Shown here: in pieces, positions 36,400 to 48,816 of the stretch | Numbering within the stretch: position 1 is the first letter of the stretch | Layout: each line of letters starts with the position of its first letter | Origin: Dallia pectoralis | Lineage: Eukaryota > Chordata > Actinopteri > Esociformes > Umbridae | DNA: 64,000 nucleotides | Assembly: GCA_029465975.1 (NCBI GenBank) | Contig: CM055739.1 | Location: 13,385,289-13,449,288 of the forward strand | Direction of reading: 5' to 3' | Program-made: the position numbers and the translations under genes | The notes under the pieces: model-generated | Told to the model about the DNA's origin: nothing | The model's input: only the letters and a program-made list of their open reading frames with translations | Database searches by the model: none

Positions 36400-36800
36400 A
36401 TGACAAAATATACTCAGCCACCAGAGGTCATGAAACATCCAGTTTCTGTGATTTCACTAACTTCTCAGCTTCCTCAGGTCCATTGTTTATACATTATAAG
36501 TTTGAGAAACTGTAGGTGACATCACTTCAGTCTGAGGAACTCCTCTACCCCTACATACTAGTTATGCTATATGTTTATTGTCCTTTTCCTATCAGGTAGG
36601 TTGGGAAAATGGACAAATTGAACCTTTGAGAAAATTCAAGAAGACACTTATCCAATTCTCCCCTAATTTATTACATTTCCAGCCACTTCTGATAGATTAA
36701 TGTGAACTAGCGAGAACATACATGAGCTGAAAGAAATATTGCAGTTGTGCGCCCTATGAACTGTTTATTCTCACAGCTTTAAAAATAATGATACTAAAAT
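36400..36800. other. Non-coding spacer
   Basis: Nothing recognisable between the 11-bp array and the next repeat. Confidence 0.45.
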
Positions 36801-36809
36801 AACCATGCT

Positions 36810-37280
36810 GAGGGCTGTAATGAATACGCTGAGGACTGGGATGAATCCAAGCGTAGAGCGCTCAATACTTTAATTGAGAGAAGATACAGTACAGGCAGGG
36901 GAGAGGCCAAAATCCTAGTCGGTGCAGGGCAGTCTATACAGTTCACAAAGGGTAAGGCTGAATCGTAGTCGAGCGAAGGTGCTATACACTGGGTCACAAT
37001 GGGGCTAGGCAGAAGCGTATAGTCAAAACCAAATAAGGCTGAAGCACGGACTGGTACACGGGAATTCAATACGGGAATTAAACTTCCAAATGCTCAGTAT
37101 GCTGCGCCTGACAAACAATACCTGACAATGAGCAGAGGTAAACGGGCACTATATATACACAGGTGAATAATGAGAAACAGGTGATCAGTATTCAGGTGAT
37201 TGGGAACACTGATATGAGGTGGTGGTAGCAGGAGTGTCGATGGCTTCACTGGTGATGGTGGTAGCAGGTGTCACACTAGC
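36810..37280 (-). mobile_element. Possible LTR-like dispersed repeat
   Basis: The block has a TATATATA segment (about 37150), CAGGTGAT repeats, and a right part ending near GGTGTCACAC. Its make-up resembles the solo LTRs elsewhere here, but I could not find clean termini or a target duplication. Confidence 0.3.
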
Positions 37281-37426
37281 AGGTGTTATAAGGGCATGTT
37301 CCTTGCACATGTGAAACCACTGTTATGAGTAATTTACTTTGTATATAACGCATAACAGCCATGTAAATACACAATCTCGTTAAATTTGTTAAGCGATTAT
37401 TAAATCTGGACTTCATTCTCACCCAC

Positions 37427-38075
37427 GAGTCATCACCAGGCACACAGATGAGTCATCACCAGGCACACAGATGAGTCATCACCAGGCACACCCAAAGTCA
37501 TCACCAGGCACACCCAAGAGTCATCACCAGGCACACCCAAGAGTCATCACCAGGCACACCCAAGAGTCATCACCAGGCACACCCACAAGTCATCACCAGG
37601 CACACCCACAAGTCATCACCAGGCACACCCACAAGTCATCACCAGGCACACCCACAAGTCATCACCAGGCACACCCACAAGTCATCACCAGGCACACCCA
37701 CAAGTCATCACCAGGCACACCCACAAGTCATCACCAGGCACACCCACAAGTCATCACCAGGCACACCCACAAGTCATCACCCACACCCACAAGTCATCAC
37801 CCACACCCACAAGTCATCACCAGGCACACCCACAAGTCATCACCACAAGTCATCACCCACAAGTCATCACCCACGCCCACAAGTCATCACCAGGCACACC
37901 CACAAGTCATCACCAGGCACACCCACAAGTCATCACACAAGTCATCACCAGGCACACCCACAGAGTCATCACCAGGCACACCCACAAGTCATCACCAGGC
38001 ACACCCACAAGTCATCACCAGGCACACCCACAAGTCATCACCCACGCCCACAAGTCATCACCACGCCCACATGCA
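37427..38075. repeat. 23-bp minisatellite (CACCAGGCACACCCACAAGTCAT)
   Basis: About 27 full or partial copies of a 23-bp unit built on AAGTCATCACCAGGCACACC. Internal deletions of the CAGG part make shorter units. A long open plus-strand frame through it is an artefact. Confidence 0.95.
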
Positions 38076-38079
38076 GATT

Positions 38080-38880
38080 GTATTCACTATTCACTGCTCA
38101 CCTCCATTAGTTATTATTGAAATCAGAATGCAGCTTTGAGGTCTTGACAGAAATATTTCGTCCATGTTGTTCTCTTGTTTTCACTAGGAGTAGAACATTC
38201 TGTAGGAGAGATTTGGCCCTGAACTAGTCATGCACGTTGTACGCTAGTGGTTAGTGGTGAGAACTACGCTTATGGTCCGTTTGAACTGGGTCAAACTCGA
38301 TGCACTTTGATACACCCAGTAATCTCAGTCACACTTTGTGTTACGTTGCACATTTTCTATTTACCGTGTGATTAAATGTTTGCACAGGCGACTTTTATTT
38401 TCCGTGTGATTAAATGTTTGCACACCTTTTATTATGCATATTCTCATTTATATATAAATTACAAATATTTAACCTGTTTATTTTAATGTAGCATTTTAGA
38501 TGTACACTATCTGACGTCACTTTTGATAAGATGTTTACATTTTAACTCGAGCAGCTTACTGGTATAAACTAAAAGAGAGGACAACATCATTGACAGGTCA
38601 ACAAAGAAATCATTATTCGAAATCGATTCTATTCATTTTAGAATGAATGAAAATGAAATAATCCAGCTGGTTCTATTACCTCTAATATCACAATAATATG
38701 TTAGGGGAATATCATTGTAAATATTGATATAGCAAAGCAATTTGTATAGATGTCATTAAGCTTGAAGGTGAGGTATAAACGCGACCGCATATTTTTCACC
38801 CTACGGCCCCATGCTCTGCATCACAATAAACAGTGATGACTCGGGGAATGCTAGCACAATGCAAATAGAGTTGTAAAAGC
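38080..38880. other. 5' flank of crystallin gene 5
   Basis: Mostly unique AT-rich sequence. CGTGTGATTAAATGTTTGCACA occurs twice in tandem near 38365 and 38402. Upstream control elements of gene 5 would lie at the right end. Confidence 0.45.
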
Positions 38881-38889
38881 TAACCACGG

Positions 38890-38896
38890 TATAAAA
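38890..38896 (+). promoter_or_regulatory. TATA box of crystallin gene 5
   Basis: TATAAAA, 71 bases upstream of the first ATG. Confidence 0.75.
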
Positions 38897-38960
38897 GCAG
38901 GCCAGTTTCATGGTCCAGTGTTGCATCTGACGTCGGATCAGCTGTTGAATCACCACCATC

Positions 38961-40744
38961 ATGACCATGGGCAAGGTAGGTGGCGGCGTGTTCTCACGCC
39001 CTATTGGTTGAGCCAATCATCCCAGAAAAAAACACCAGACGAAAGTTTCTGGTAATCTAATGAGGGAGGTCATTAGAACGTTCGTGTAATGAATGTGCTC
39101 GTCTCTGCAGATCATCTTCTACGAGGACAGGAACTTCCAGGGTCGTTCCTATGAGGCCAACTCTGACTGCCCAGAGCTGACTTCCTACCTGAGCAGGTGC
39201 AACTCCTGCAGGGTGGAGAGCGGCTGCTTCATGGTCTATGAGCGCCCCAACTTCATCGGTCAGCAGATGATGGTGAGGAGAGGAGAGTACCCCGACAACC
39301 AGCGCCTGATGGGCATGACCACGAGCGACTGCATCAGGTCTTGCCGCCACATCCCCAGTGTAAGTCCTGGAGCATGTAGCGTAATATGCAGGTCACATCC
39401 CCAGTGTAAGTCCTGGAGCATGTAGCGTAATATGCAGGTCACATCCCCAGTGTGAGTCCTTTAGCATGTAGCGTAATATGCAGGTCACATCCCCAGTGTA
39501 AGTCCTCGAACATGTAGCGTAATATGCAGGTCACATCCCCAGTGTAAGTCCTGGAGCATGTAGCGTAATATGCAGGTCACATCCCCAGTGTAAGTCCTGG
39601 AGCATGTAGCGTAATATGCAGGTCACATCCCCAGTGTGAGTCCTTTAGCATGTAGCGTAATATGCAGGTCACATCCCCAGTGTAAGTCCTCGAACATGTA
39701 GCGTAATATGCAGGTCACATCCCCAGTGTAAGTCCTTGAGCATGTAGCGTAATATGCAGGTCACATCCCCAGTGTAAGTCCTTGAGCATGTAGCGTAATA
39801 TGCAGGTCACATCCCCAGTGTAAGTCCTTGAGCATGTAGCGTAATATGCAGGTCACATCCCCAGTGTAAGTCCTTGAGCATGTAGCGTAATATGCAGGTC
39901 ACATCCCCAGTGTAAGTCCTTGAGCATGTAGCGTAATATGCAGGTCACATCCCCAGTGTAAGTCCTTGAGCATGTAGCGTAATATGCAGGTCACATCCCC
40001 AGTGTAAGTCCTTGAGCATGTAGCGTAATATGCAGGTCACATCCCCAGTGTAAGTCCTGGAGCATGTAGCGTAATATGCAGGTCACATCCTCAGTGTAAG
40101 TCCTGGAGCATGTAGCGTAATATGCAGGTCACATCCCCAGTGTAAGTCCTTGAGCATGTAGCGTAATATGCAGGTCACATCCCCAGTGTAAGTCCTGGAG
40201 CATGTAGCGTAATATGCAGGTCACATCCCCAGTGTAAGTCCTGGAGCATGTAGCGTAATATGCAGGTCACATCCCCAGTGTAAGTCCTGGAGCATGTAGC
40301 GTAATATGCAGGTCACATCCTCAGTCTAAGTCCTCAAGCATGTAGCGTAATATGCAGATCATTGTAATGTAACACGTGATGAGATAGTGTCAGCGAGATT
40401 GCACCTTAAATTCCTGGGCCTGTCTGTTTAATCTCATCTGACATGTTATCATTATCCATCAACAGTACAAGGGGTCCTACAGTGTGAGGCTGTACGAACG
40501 GGAGAACTTCGGAGGCCAGATGCACGAGCTGAGTGATGACTGTGAGTCCATTCAGGAGCGCTACCGTATGTCGGACTGCCAGTCCTGCAACGTGACGGAG
40601 GGCCACTGGCTCATGTACGAGCAGCCCCACTTCAGAGGCAAGCAGGTGTACGTGAGACCCGGGGAGTACAAGAGCCTCAGAGAGATGGGAAACAGCTCCA
40701 TGAATAGATTCATGTCTATGAGACGTATCACGGATTCCTGTTAA
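38961..40744 (+). CDS. crygm: Gamma-M crystallin 5
   Basis: Exons: 38961-38975 (MTMGK; MGK start also possible), 39111-39359 (83 codons) and 40466-40744, phase 0; 180 residues. Domain 1: IIFYEDRNFQGRSYEANSDC, core Trp lost (GCFMVYERP, QRLMGMTTSDC). Domain 2: VRLYERENFGGQMHELSDDC, one core Trp (GHWLMYEQP), the other replaced (REMGNSS). AATAAA is at 40762-40767. Intron 2 is almost filled with a minisatellite that starts inside the end of exon 2 and copies the splice donor. The third exon is nearly identical to the orphan exon at 42174-42473 in inverted orientation. Confidence 0.94.
39349..40365. repeat. 46-bp minisatellite copying the exon 2 splice donor
   Basis: About 22 copies of a 46-bp unit (CACATCCCCAGTGTAAGTCC then TGGAGCATGTAGCGTAATAT and GCAGGT). 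The first unit overlaps the last 11 bases of exon 2 of gene 5, and every later unit repeats the junction CCCCAGT|GTAAGT. Variants are mainly TGGAG, TTGAG, TCGAA and TTTAG. Confidence 0.96.
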
Positions 40745-40769
40745 AGCATATTTGTTAAGTTAATAAAAT

Positions 40770-41600
40770 ATACATTCTGAATTCACCTGACGTGTCCAAA
40801 TTCTTTCAGAACAAATGCACCACAATAACTTTGCCGATTCAGTGTAACAAATTAGTGCAACAAAAATATATTTCTAACTAGAGGCGAAACCCTCATAAAG
40901 TGGAAAAATGTTACACTTTAAATGAGTCCAATGTTGAAAACACATTGAACAAACTCAGATTTGTAGTTAGCACAGGATTTAATAGCAAAGAAAATTATAT
41001 AAAAAGTCCAACTAACAGGATGAGCTTCTTCAGTACTGTGTTTGCCAAACATCCCAACTCAATGTGTAATTAAACATGGAATATGGGCGAACAACTGAAA
41101 CTTTTTCTCTACAACGGCTAGACTGATCTGCGTTGTCTGAGTCCAGACCAGAAAATAAAGTCATTGTGAGCCAATGACATAGTGTGAAGATTTTTTCATG
41201 TCCTACGGCACTGCGAAATGGCCAATTTTTACTTCTTAACTACTGTAAGGCTGCTCTCCCTGAGCATGTGTGCCAACATTTGTAAATGTTTAAAACATAT
41301 ATTAACATGTGGTGATTTATATGCATTCATGTGCCAGATCATGCACCCTTTAATGTCTATTGATCTGATGTGGACATATCAGCCTGTAGATGGCGCTAGA
41401 ATGGCTTCGGAGTGAGTTGTGACAGATTTTTTTACTTATGAAGGTTATACAAGAGAAAGAGATGTGTCTGGAACTTGACACTGACTGCTATACGGTTTGG
41501 TTGGATCCTTTTAGGCCTGTTTTGCATTATTATACAATTTGGTATTAACTCATCTAGCTAGAAATGTATTTTGAAAGCAAACAAAATGCATATACAATGT
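40770..41600. other. Spacer between crystallin gene 5 and LINE-like fragment
   Basis: No supported gene; short open frames only. Confidence 0.45.
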
Positions 41601-41609
41601 TAATGTCAT

Positions 41610-41935
41610 GGAGTTTTTTTCTTCAAAAAACGTCTAAAAACCTTCCTCTTCAAACTGTACCTCCAGTAGCTCCATGAATGGAGCTCCGCAACTCTTGCCT
41701 GTTTGAAACTTCACTACCGAATCATTCTTCTACGATTATCACCCATTCCTCCTCTCCTAGCACCCCTTCTATCTCTAGCACTTCCCCCTGCACCCACCCA
41801 GGAACAATGTACTTATTGCCTTTTTGATGTGTGTTTTAGCTATATGGGAAATGCCTGCACTTATTGTAAGTCGCTCTGGATAAGAGCGTCTGCTAAATGC
41901 GCAAAATGTAAATGTAAATGTAATGGAGTAATACA
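41610..41935 (+). mobile_element. LINE/SINE 3' end
   Basis: AAAAACCTTCCTCTTCAAACTG looks like the end of a LINE reverse transcriptase reading (KTFLFKLYL). It is followed by the tail TAAGTCGCTCTGGATAAGAG, CGTCTGCTAAATG, a very common LINE/SINE 3' end of fish, and AATGTAAATGTAAATGTAA. Confidence 0.65.
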
Positions 41936-42173
41936 GGCGAATGGATTTGCCCTGTGTTTGGTTTTACTACATTAGTTAGTTTTCCATGTGTTTGGTTTTA
42001 CTACATTAGTTTATTTGCCATGTGTTTGGTTTGTGTTTGGTGTGTTTTATGAAACTGGTTCTTTGGCATTAACGTGAACATTTTGTAGTTTGTAGTTCTT
42101 TAAAAAAACAGAGACAGATGTGTTTCTATTAGGGACATTTATTCATAATAAAAAGACAATAGAAATGCCAGGA

Positions 42174-42473
42174 TCAATTACTCTGACCGTCACAGGGATC
42201 CGTGATACGTCTCATAGACATGAATCTATTCATGGAGCTGTTTCCCATCTCTCTGAGGTTCTTGTACTCTCCGGGTCTCACGTACACCTGCTTGCCTCTG
42301 AAGTGGGGCTGCTCGTGCATGAGCCAGTGGCCCTCCGCCTTCGTCACGTTGCAGGACTGGCAGTCCGACATACGGTAGCGCTCCTGAATGGACTCACAGT
42401 CATCACTCAGCTCGTGCATCTGACCTCCGAAGTTCTCCCGTTCGTAGACCCGCATCCGGAATGGACCGTTGTG
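42174..42473 (-). pseudogene. crygm: Orphan third exon of a gamma-M crystallin (6)
   Basis: A minus-strand acceptor (CAG at 42474-42476) precedes an intact 99-codon C-terminal Greek-key domain (MRVYERENFGGQMHELSDDC, GHWLMHEQP). No first or second exon is found on the minus strand between 42477 and 44370, so the gene lacks domain 1. Relative to gene 5 it has a 6-bp insertion (Lys-Ala after NVT), Tyr to His in LMHEQP, and a longer C-terminus (DPCDGQSN). Minus-strand AATAAA is at 42138-42143. A GTATAAAAG lies about 95 bases upstream of the exon. I read it as a partial gene, though an exon placed elsewhere cannot be ruled out. Confidence 0.75.
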
Positions 42474-42579
42474 CTGTACACAAAAGACACATTTAAATAT
42501 AAATCTGAGTAAACAATAACAAACATCGTTCTCTTCGGATAATTTGATCCAAGCGTGACTACAACCGCGGCTTTTATAC

Positions 42580-44370
42580 TTTAAACACTTTCAAATGGCT
42601 TGTTGTCATTCAAATTCCACAACCTGATGAACAAGCAGGATGCTCTTTGCTGTGCCCGTGCCTGGCACAAGATACGGCGTGTGGGCATAAACACTGAAAT
42701 TGCCATGGAATCATAAAAATGTACCGCTGGTTTGTTCAAGCTTATTTACAAATAAGTATTCCGTTTGTTTCATTAAAATTAACTTGAATTTGATGAGTCC
42801 ACCTCATTTGAGTCATTAGTTTATAGTATAAAATATACAGTACATCTTTGTTAAATCGTTGGTCCATAACATTTTTAGTTATTGGTTATGTATTGTATTT
42901 AAAAAAAACACAGTAGAATTTAGAAAACGATTTGCTCAAAAAGTCCTTGCAAATGTGAAGACCTTAAAACAGCCTTCATCTTGGCTTTTTGTCACTCCTT
43001 TCCTTCCTCAGAAAGGAAGCCTTGCACGATATCTATTCTCAGCAGCGTGAGAATTCGGATTGGATAAGGTTGATGTCACCATGACAACTGTTTTGAAAGG
43101 TGGATGTCAACAACCCTGGGAGCAGATGAGGTTACAGGGTCATGATTGGTTAAATCTACATTGACTCAGCCTATAGGGGAAAAGAGGTCAGAGGAACGCC
43201 CAGCAAGAGAACAAACCTAACTGTTCACAGCATTGTTAAACGCATGCAGTAAAGCAACCGCTAATGACAGGGTGAACACTTGACAACTCTACTAATCGGC
43301 AGGGCCAGATTACTGAACAGGCCTCCACTGTGCTCCAGAAATGATACTTTATATATAGATAGGTTTCAGAAAAAGAACATGAAATGAATTTTTAAATAAC
43401 AAATTGCTCTATCAACTGTATGGCACAACGTGAACGAAAGCCTTTGATTAACTCTAGAACTGTAAATGATTTTTTAGATTGCCAGCTGCTTTAAAATTGA
43501 AACGTTTTCTACGAAATGTGCAGAATAGCATTATAGATAACTCTCCTATCTCCTATCTGCACCCTTGCAATGAGCTGAAATATAGGCAGTCAGCAGTAGG
43601 GCTCTGGTGATCGGGGCCCCGGGGCCCCAAAATGTGTATGTCCGGCCCAGACTGTTACAGGTAATGTATATTACAGCAAATGGTTTGAATTACATTCAAT
43701 GAACTCAAATCGAATGCATTCATACTTTGATCAATTGTAGGCGTACATAGTATTATAAAAATAATCTAGAAGAGTAGCTAAAAGTGTGTCCAGAATTCCT
43801 GTTTCAAGGCTTTGTAGACGTTTAGTATTAGTCAAGAATAGATACCTCCAGTTATAGATGTTAACAAAAAAAGTTCACATGAACTCGCAAATCATCTTTG
43901 ATATCAGCTTAGGAAGATAGATCTGATCCATTTATCAACATAGTATACTAATAAGAAGCGTAATATAGGAATACGTATGATAAATATGAACCAGTCATAT
44001 TTCAAGGTCTTTGTAGACATTCAATATTAGTTCAATTAGTACCCCTGTATCTAAATTGTGTAATAGAATAAGAAGCACAATCCATAAATACAAATAAAAA
44101 CAAAAAAATACAATAAAGAATAAAACCAACATTTCCTTTTGACTATTTTCTCTATAACATTCCCTGCGTTACATTCACTGTTCCAGCAATTGTTCGATAT
44201 AAGGTCATTAGATTGCAACAAAAGAGAAATCAAACATGACAAAACGATTTTGCTGATATGCAAATCGGGCTCTTTTTGGATATCAAAGGGTTTCCAGACT
44301 CTGCACATTTTGTTTAAACATAAATGCCTTGACAGAGCGGCCGCCAAGAAAGTCATTCACAGGGCAGCAA
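42580..44370. other. Spacer between orphan exon 6 and crystallin gene 7
   Basis: No second-exon crystallin homology on either strand and no known repeat. A 16-base GC palindrome (GGGGCCCCGGGGCCCC) is at about 43615-43630. Confidence 0.5.
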
Positions 44371-44371
44371 C

Positions 44372-46124
44372 ATGGTCAAGGTGAGGCATGTGAAAATAGT
44401 CAGTAGCCTGTACATGATGGATTATTGAACATCTTCAGAATATACTAATATGATATATGCTAATATTATATACTAATAGATAGGCTATACAATGGAAATG
44501 TCAAGCTCTGGCATGTGTATTTTTTTTAAGTGCGATGATCTAAAGGCAATACTTTGCATATACCGGCAACAAACAAAAGGTCAATGTAAAACGTGATCAT
44601 AGAGTATACCGAAGTATATCTTTGAGAGTATAGGCAGAGTACAGGCAGAGTTTAGATAGATTATAGGCAGATTATAGGCAGAGTACAGACAGAGTATAGT
44701 CAGAGTACAGACAGAGTACAGGCAGAGTATAGACAGAGTATAGGCTGAGTATAGACAGAGTACAGACAGTATAGGCAGAGTATAGGCAGAGTATAGGCTG
44801 AGTATAGACAGAGTAAAGGCAGAGTATAGGCTGAGTATAGACAGAGTACAGACAGTATAGGCAGAGTATAGGCAGAGTATAGGCTGAGTATAGACAGAGT
44901 ATAGGCAGAGTATAACATGCAATACCTTTTATCCAAAGCTCACTGTAGACCATCCCTTCCGTTCTTAGATCACATTCTACGAGGAGAAGAATTTCCTGGG
45001 TCGCTGCTATGACTGCAGCGCTGACTGTGCCGACCTGCACTCTTATTTTAGCCGCTGTAATTCGGTCCGAGTGGAGAGTGGCACCTGGGTCCTCTATGAG
45101 AAGTCTAACCACACGGGCCGCCAGTACATCCTGAGTCCAGGGGACTATACTGACAACCAACGGTGGATGGGCTTCAATGACAGCATCAAGTCTTGCCGTT
45201 CCATCAAAAACGTAAGATTACTTCTCGGATAACCATGTTTTTGTACATCCTCAGACTTGAGTAAAACAAAAGCGTTCGTTTCCATTCGTTGCAGAAACTT
45301 ATAAAGCAATACTAAAATGCATTCACAACTTGATCTGAATTGTAGAAGTTATATGATGTTCTAGCAGGTAAGCTGATGTCAAATGTTGCACTAATGTCTA
45401 TGTTTCAGATGAGGACAGACATTGTGTTTTATACAGGGTTAAGAGGATCTCAGGCTCAGGAATGCATCATACAATTACACAAAGCTCTGTAACCAGAGTC
45501 GACCCGGCGGACAATAGCAGCGGACAAAAGCAGACATTTTTGGCAGCCTTTTACACCATGGCCATCACTTTAGAAGGAAATATGCCAAGAAACCATTAAA
45601 GGGAAATGTTCCATTAATGCTTGGCATATCTTTCAAAGACAAAGCAGACACAATGTCAAGTCAGATTGTTTTGAATGAGTACTAGAGATATTGTTGTGTA
45701 CAGCTTACATTTTGGGCTTGATTCATTTTTTAACACAGGGACCAGCAATCATAATCTCCACAACTCCAAGAAGCCTTCAGATTGTAGATTTGGTCCAAGG
45801 AGAAACTAAGCCATCAATGTTCTTATGGTTCTCCTCTCACCCTCCCAGGAGTACGGGAACACGTGGAAGCTGAGGCTGTACGAGAGGCCAGACTTTGGTG
45901 GCCAGATGGTTGAACGGACGGAGGACTGCCCCTCTGTCTACGAAGCATTGAAGATCCGCGAGGTGTACTCCTGTGTTGTCGTCCACGGCGCCTGGGTCTT
46001 CTACGAGCTGCCCAACTACAGGGGACAGCAGTTCTTCATGGATCGCAGAGAGTACCCCCGTCACACAGACTGGGGAGCCATGTCTGCCGGAGTCGGCTCC
46101 ATCCGCAGGATCACAGAGTTTTAG
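44372..46124 (+). CDS. Gamma-crystallin 7 (four-Trp type)
   Basis: Exons: 44372-44380 (MVK), 44969-45211 and 45849-46124 (stop TAG), phase 0; 175 residues. Domain 1: ITFYEEKNFLGRCYDCSADC, with GTWVLYEKS and QRWMGFND; domain 2: LRLYERPDFGGQMVERTEDC, with GAWVFYELP and TDWGAM. All four core Trp are present. Unusual details are the MVK start and the Cys in GRCYDC. AATAAA is at 46232-46237. I found only a weak TATA candidate (CATAAATG near 44319). Intron 1 holds a short-unit minisatellite. Confidence 0.93.
44625..44915. repeat. 11-bp minisatellite in intron 1 of gene 7
   Basis: About 26 units of the type AGAGTATAGGC / AGAGTACAGAC, with an internal repeated block of about 90 bp. Confidence 0.93.
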
Positions 46125-46499
46125 GGGCCCTGTGAACTTTGACCTTCGGCGGTGGTTTTCGAGGGCAGGCACAGCAACGAGATGTGGGGGGCGAGATGTT
46201 CTCTGGTTTATGAGTCTGTGTGTCGTGACCAAATAAACATTTTAATTTGCTGAAGTCTGAAACCAAATTAGTTTTTTTGTTGAGTCCTTGAGTCCTTTAG
46301 ATAATAATTACACTCAGAATATCACTTATATGAATTCACAGTTTCACAAAACAACTACAAGGAATTCATGAAATACTTGACATCCTATAACATAGATGAA
46401 AATAATATGACAATGAGGCTATTTGCCTAAAAGACCATACCTTCCCAGAATGTGACATACTATCCAATTTGCCTACTGGTAATAGCAACAGAGAACCAA

Positions 46500-46920
46500 T
46501 ATTAATATGCCTATAGTGCCACTGCCTACACCCACTTTAATTGTTTTCACATTTTGTCATAATTGGGCCTTCGAGCTTCATGTATTTAAAACTTTATTTT
46601 TCCCACTTCATCTTCATACCATGCTTTACACTGTTGAGTGGATATTTAATTGGAAAATGTAAGTGTTCACACACTTGGTGAAATCACAATTTTGTATTGT
46701 CCTAAAAGATTTCTGAAAATGAAAAACACACCCAAAACATGATGCTGCCACCACAGGAGGTGATATTTAGGGGATGCGTCATGGTGCGTTTATGTAAAAG
46801 GTAGCGCTTTGCATTAAAGCCGAATAATTTGTGTGACCACAATTTTTTCTTTTCCACATGGTTACATAATATTTGAATGTTGTTTGGTGTATTTCAAAGA
46901 GGGATTAAGGTGGTCTTTCT
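46500..46920. mobile_element. Degenerate dispersed repeat
   Basis: Phrases such as CATGATGCTGCCACCAC, GGTAGCGCTTTGCATT and TTCCACATGGTTACA occur in order in a widespread fish repeat that I know from memory, here heavily decayed. Class not assigned. Confidence 0.4.
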
Positions 46921-46989
46921 TTCTTGAGTGATAGCTTCTTCACCCTAATATATAAGAAAACTGTATGGAGTGTTTGGTATACTCCCACA

Positions 46990-48650
46990 TTCAGAGTTTA
47001 CATTTGAAGAGAATTAGTTCACATCTAAACTAATATAGGACGACTGTTACTGTTTCCCTTAAAAGTGTGGATTAAGGTGTATAGAAACTTAAAAAGACAA
47101 ACAAGAGAAAATACAAAAAAGGAAAAGGAGGTCTCGCTCCAATCAATCCTCATTTCCAGGCTTCTTAACCCATTTAACTATCTTCCAGCCTGCAAAGAGA
47201 GGTATAAAAATTCAATGAAAAACCTTGTCAAACAATATAACTAATAATCAGTACCAAATAAAAATGCAATTTTGAGTTTACACTAAACCTGCTATTTGGA
47301 TAATAAAGTAATTGCATTGAAGGAAATGTAACCCTATGACAACATATGCCAACATACAACAATTCATGTTTCTAGGTTTTATGATAAAGATGACTGGATG
47401 CTACTGTATTAAATCAAAAACACAAATGTTAAGCTATATTTCATACTTACTTTACAGTTAGAATAAGCGCCATCAACAATGGTAGACAATACAGAGGTTC
47501 ATAGCCCTGTCATACCGTCATACTGTACAGACCTGGTTCTATTGCCAAACATTTGGTATGAAATCAATGTCCTCTCGAGCTCTTCTTCGAGTCAACTTAG
47601 TGCGCAGTGTTTGCAGTTTCCATTTGCTTTTGTTTGTGGATCAGATCTAAATGTATAACTAGATAAATATCTCAATTGTTGAATGACGTATAACCAATGT
47701 AGTGCTCAGTACAATGCATGTTGTAATTGCCCTGGGTGTGTAAAAAGCTATTTTTGGAGGAGTCTAATATGTTTGTGTTTTGTTACATTCATCATACCTG
47801 GCCTATTGATAATTATTACAAACCATAGGAAAATGATGCGGTTTTAAGTGTACTGTCAGAGATTGGCTATAATTATCATGTATCCGTAAGCTATAATATC
47901 AAGTTATTAACAAAGCCATCACAAATATAACAATGTACTGTACCTTTTAATTCGTAATCACAATCAAACTAAAATTTGGAATTTGCTCAAATGAAGTTGT
48001 AACACATGTATTAAACATAAAACATTAAAAGTAAACGTACCTTTTAATTACAGTTTTTAAACAGCACAGAGTACAGTTTGCAAAAGCAAGTTAATTCATG
48101 AAGCACACTTAATCCTTAATGTAAATTTATTTTGACATGGCATATTTTTTGTTAGCTCAGCTGCATAGACAATGCATTTAGCATCTTCTCTTGAGACCAG
48201 TCTAAATAGTAGGGCCCCTTTTAGGGTATATTTATTTTTTCTCAAAAACAAATAACAAACAAGCATTTGTACCCTACTCCTCATGAAAAACACACACACA
48301 CACACTTTTCAGCAACAATTACAGCTATTAACAATCATAACCAATGATATAATGTTTTCATGTTTGTAATTTTTATTAATCATTATCTTCAAAATCTTAT
48401 ATGCATCTTTACCATTACCATCCGGTATGATTTTTTGGGATTTAACGAGAACCCCTCCCATGACCTAAAAAATGCATTCAGACTAATATCAATGCTCTGG
48501 TAACCATTTTATTGGCTAAATAAATGTGTTCTGGAATCAGGCTCGCTATAGGATGAAAAGGTCAGCGTGCTAACAATGGCCCATTAAACTTTGCAGGTAG
48601 CCATGGTGATTTAAAACAAGCGCAGCATCAGCTATTGTGACCCAGTTTAA
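46990..48650. other. Spacer between crystallin genes 7 and 8
   Basis: AT-rich, no supported gene. A short (CA)n run is at about 48290-48304. Confidence 0.5.
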
Positions 48651-48711
48651 AGGTGAGCCTCGTTTTACATGACAATGGTTCCACCGGCCGTGCGTTTCAA
48701 TGTCATGCGCG

Positions 48712-48718
48712 TATAAAA
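48712..48718 (+). promoter_or_regulatory. TATA box of crystallin gene 8
   Basis: TATAAAA, 99 bases upstream of the first ATG. Confidence 0.72.
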
Positions 48719-48816
48719 GTCAGCCGGGCCGCTGTGTCGCTACATACATCACCGTGCATGTCTAGGGGGATATTTTACATTGTGTGGAGAATTGTGTTGA
48801 AAAGAATCATCCAAAC

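Noticed and set aside
35646..36519. Several plus-strand frames with a HHSVITVSSQC repeat
   Set aside because: Translation of the 11-bp array; a stop-free repeat, no start context or conserved domain.
37471..38139. 222-codon His/Pro-rich open frame
   Set aside because: Product of the 23-bp minisatellite with irregular unit lengths; no sign of selection on frame.
42560..42580. TATA-like box as a proven promoter for orphan crystallin exon 6
   Set aside because: Surrounding bases partly resemble intron 2 of gene 4, so it may be intronic chance sequence; kept only as a question.
43615..43630. GC palindrome as a regulatory site
   Set aside because: Only 16 bases of GGCC repeats with no supporting context.
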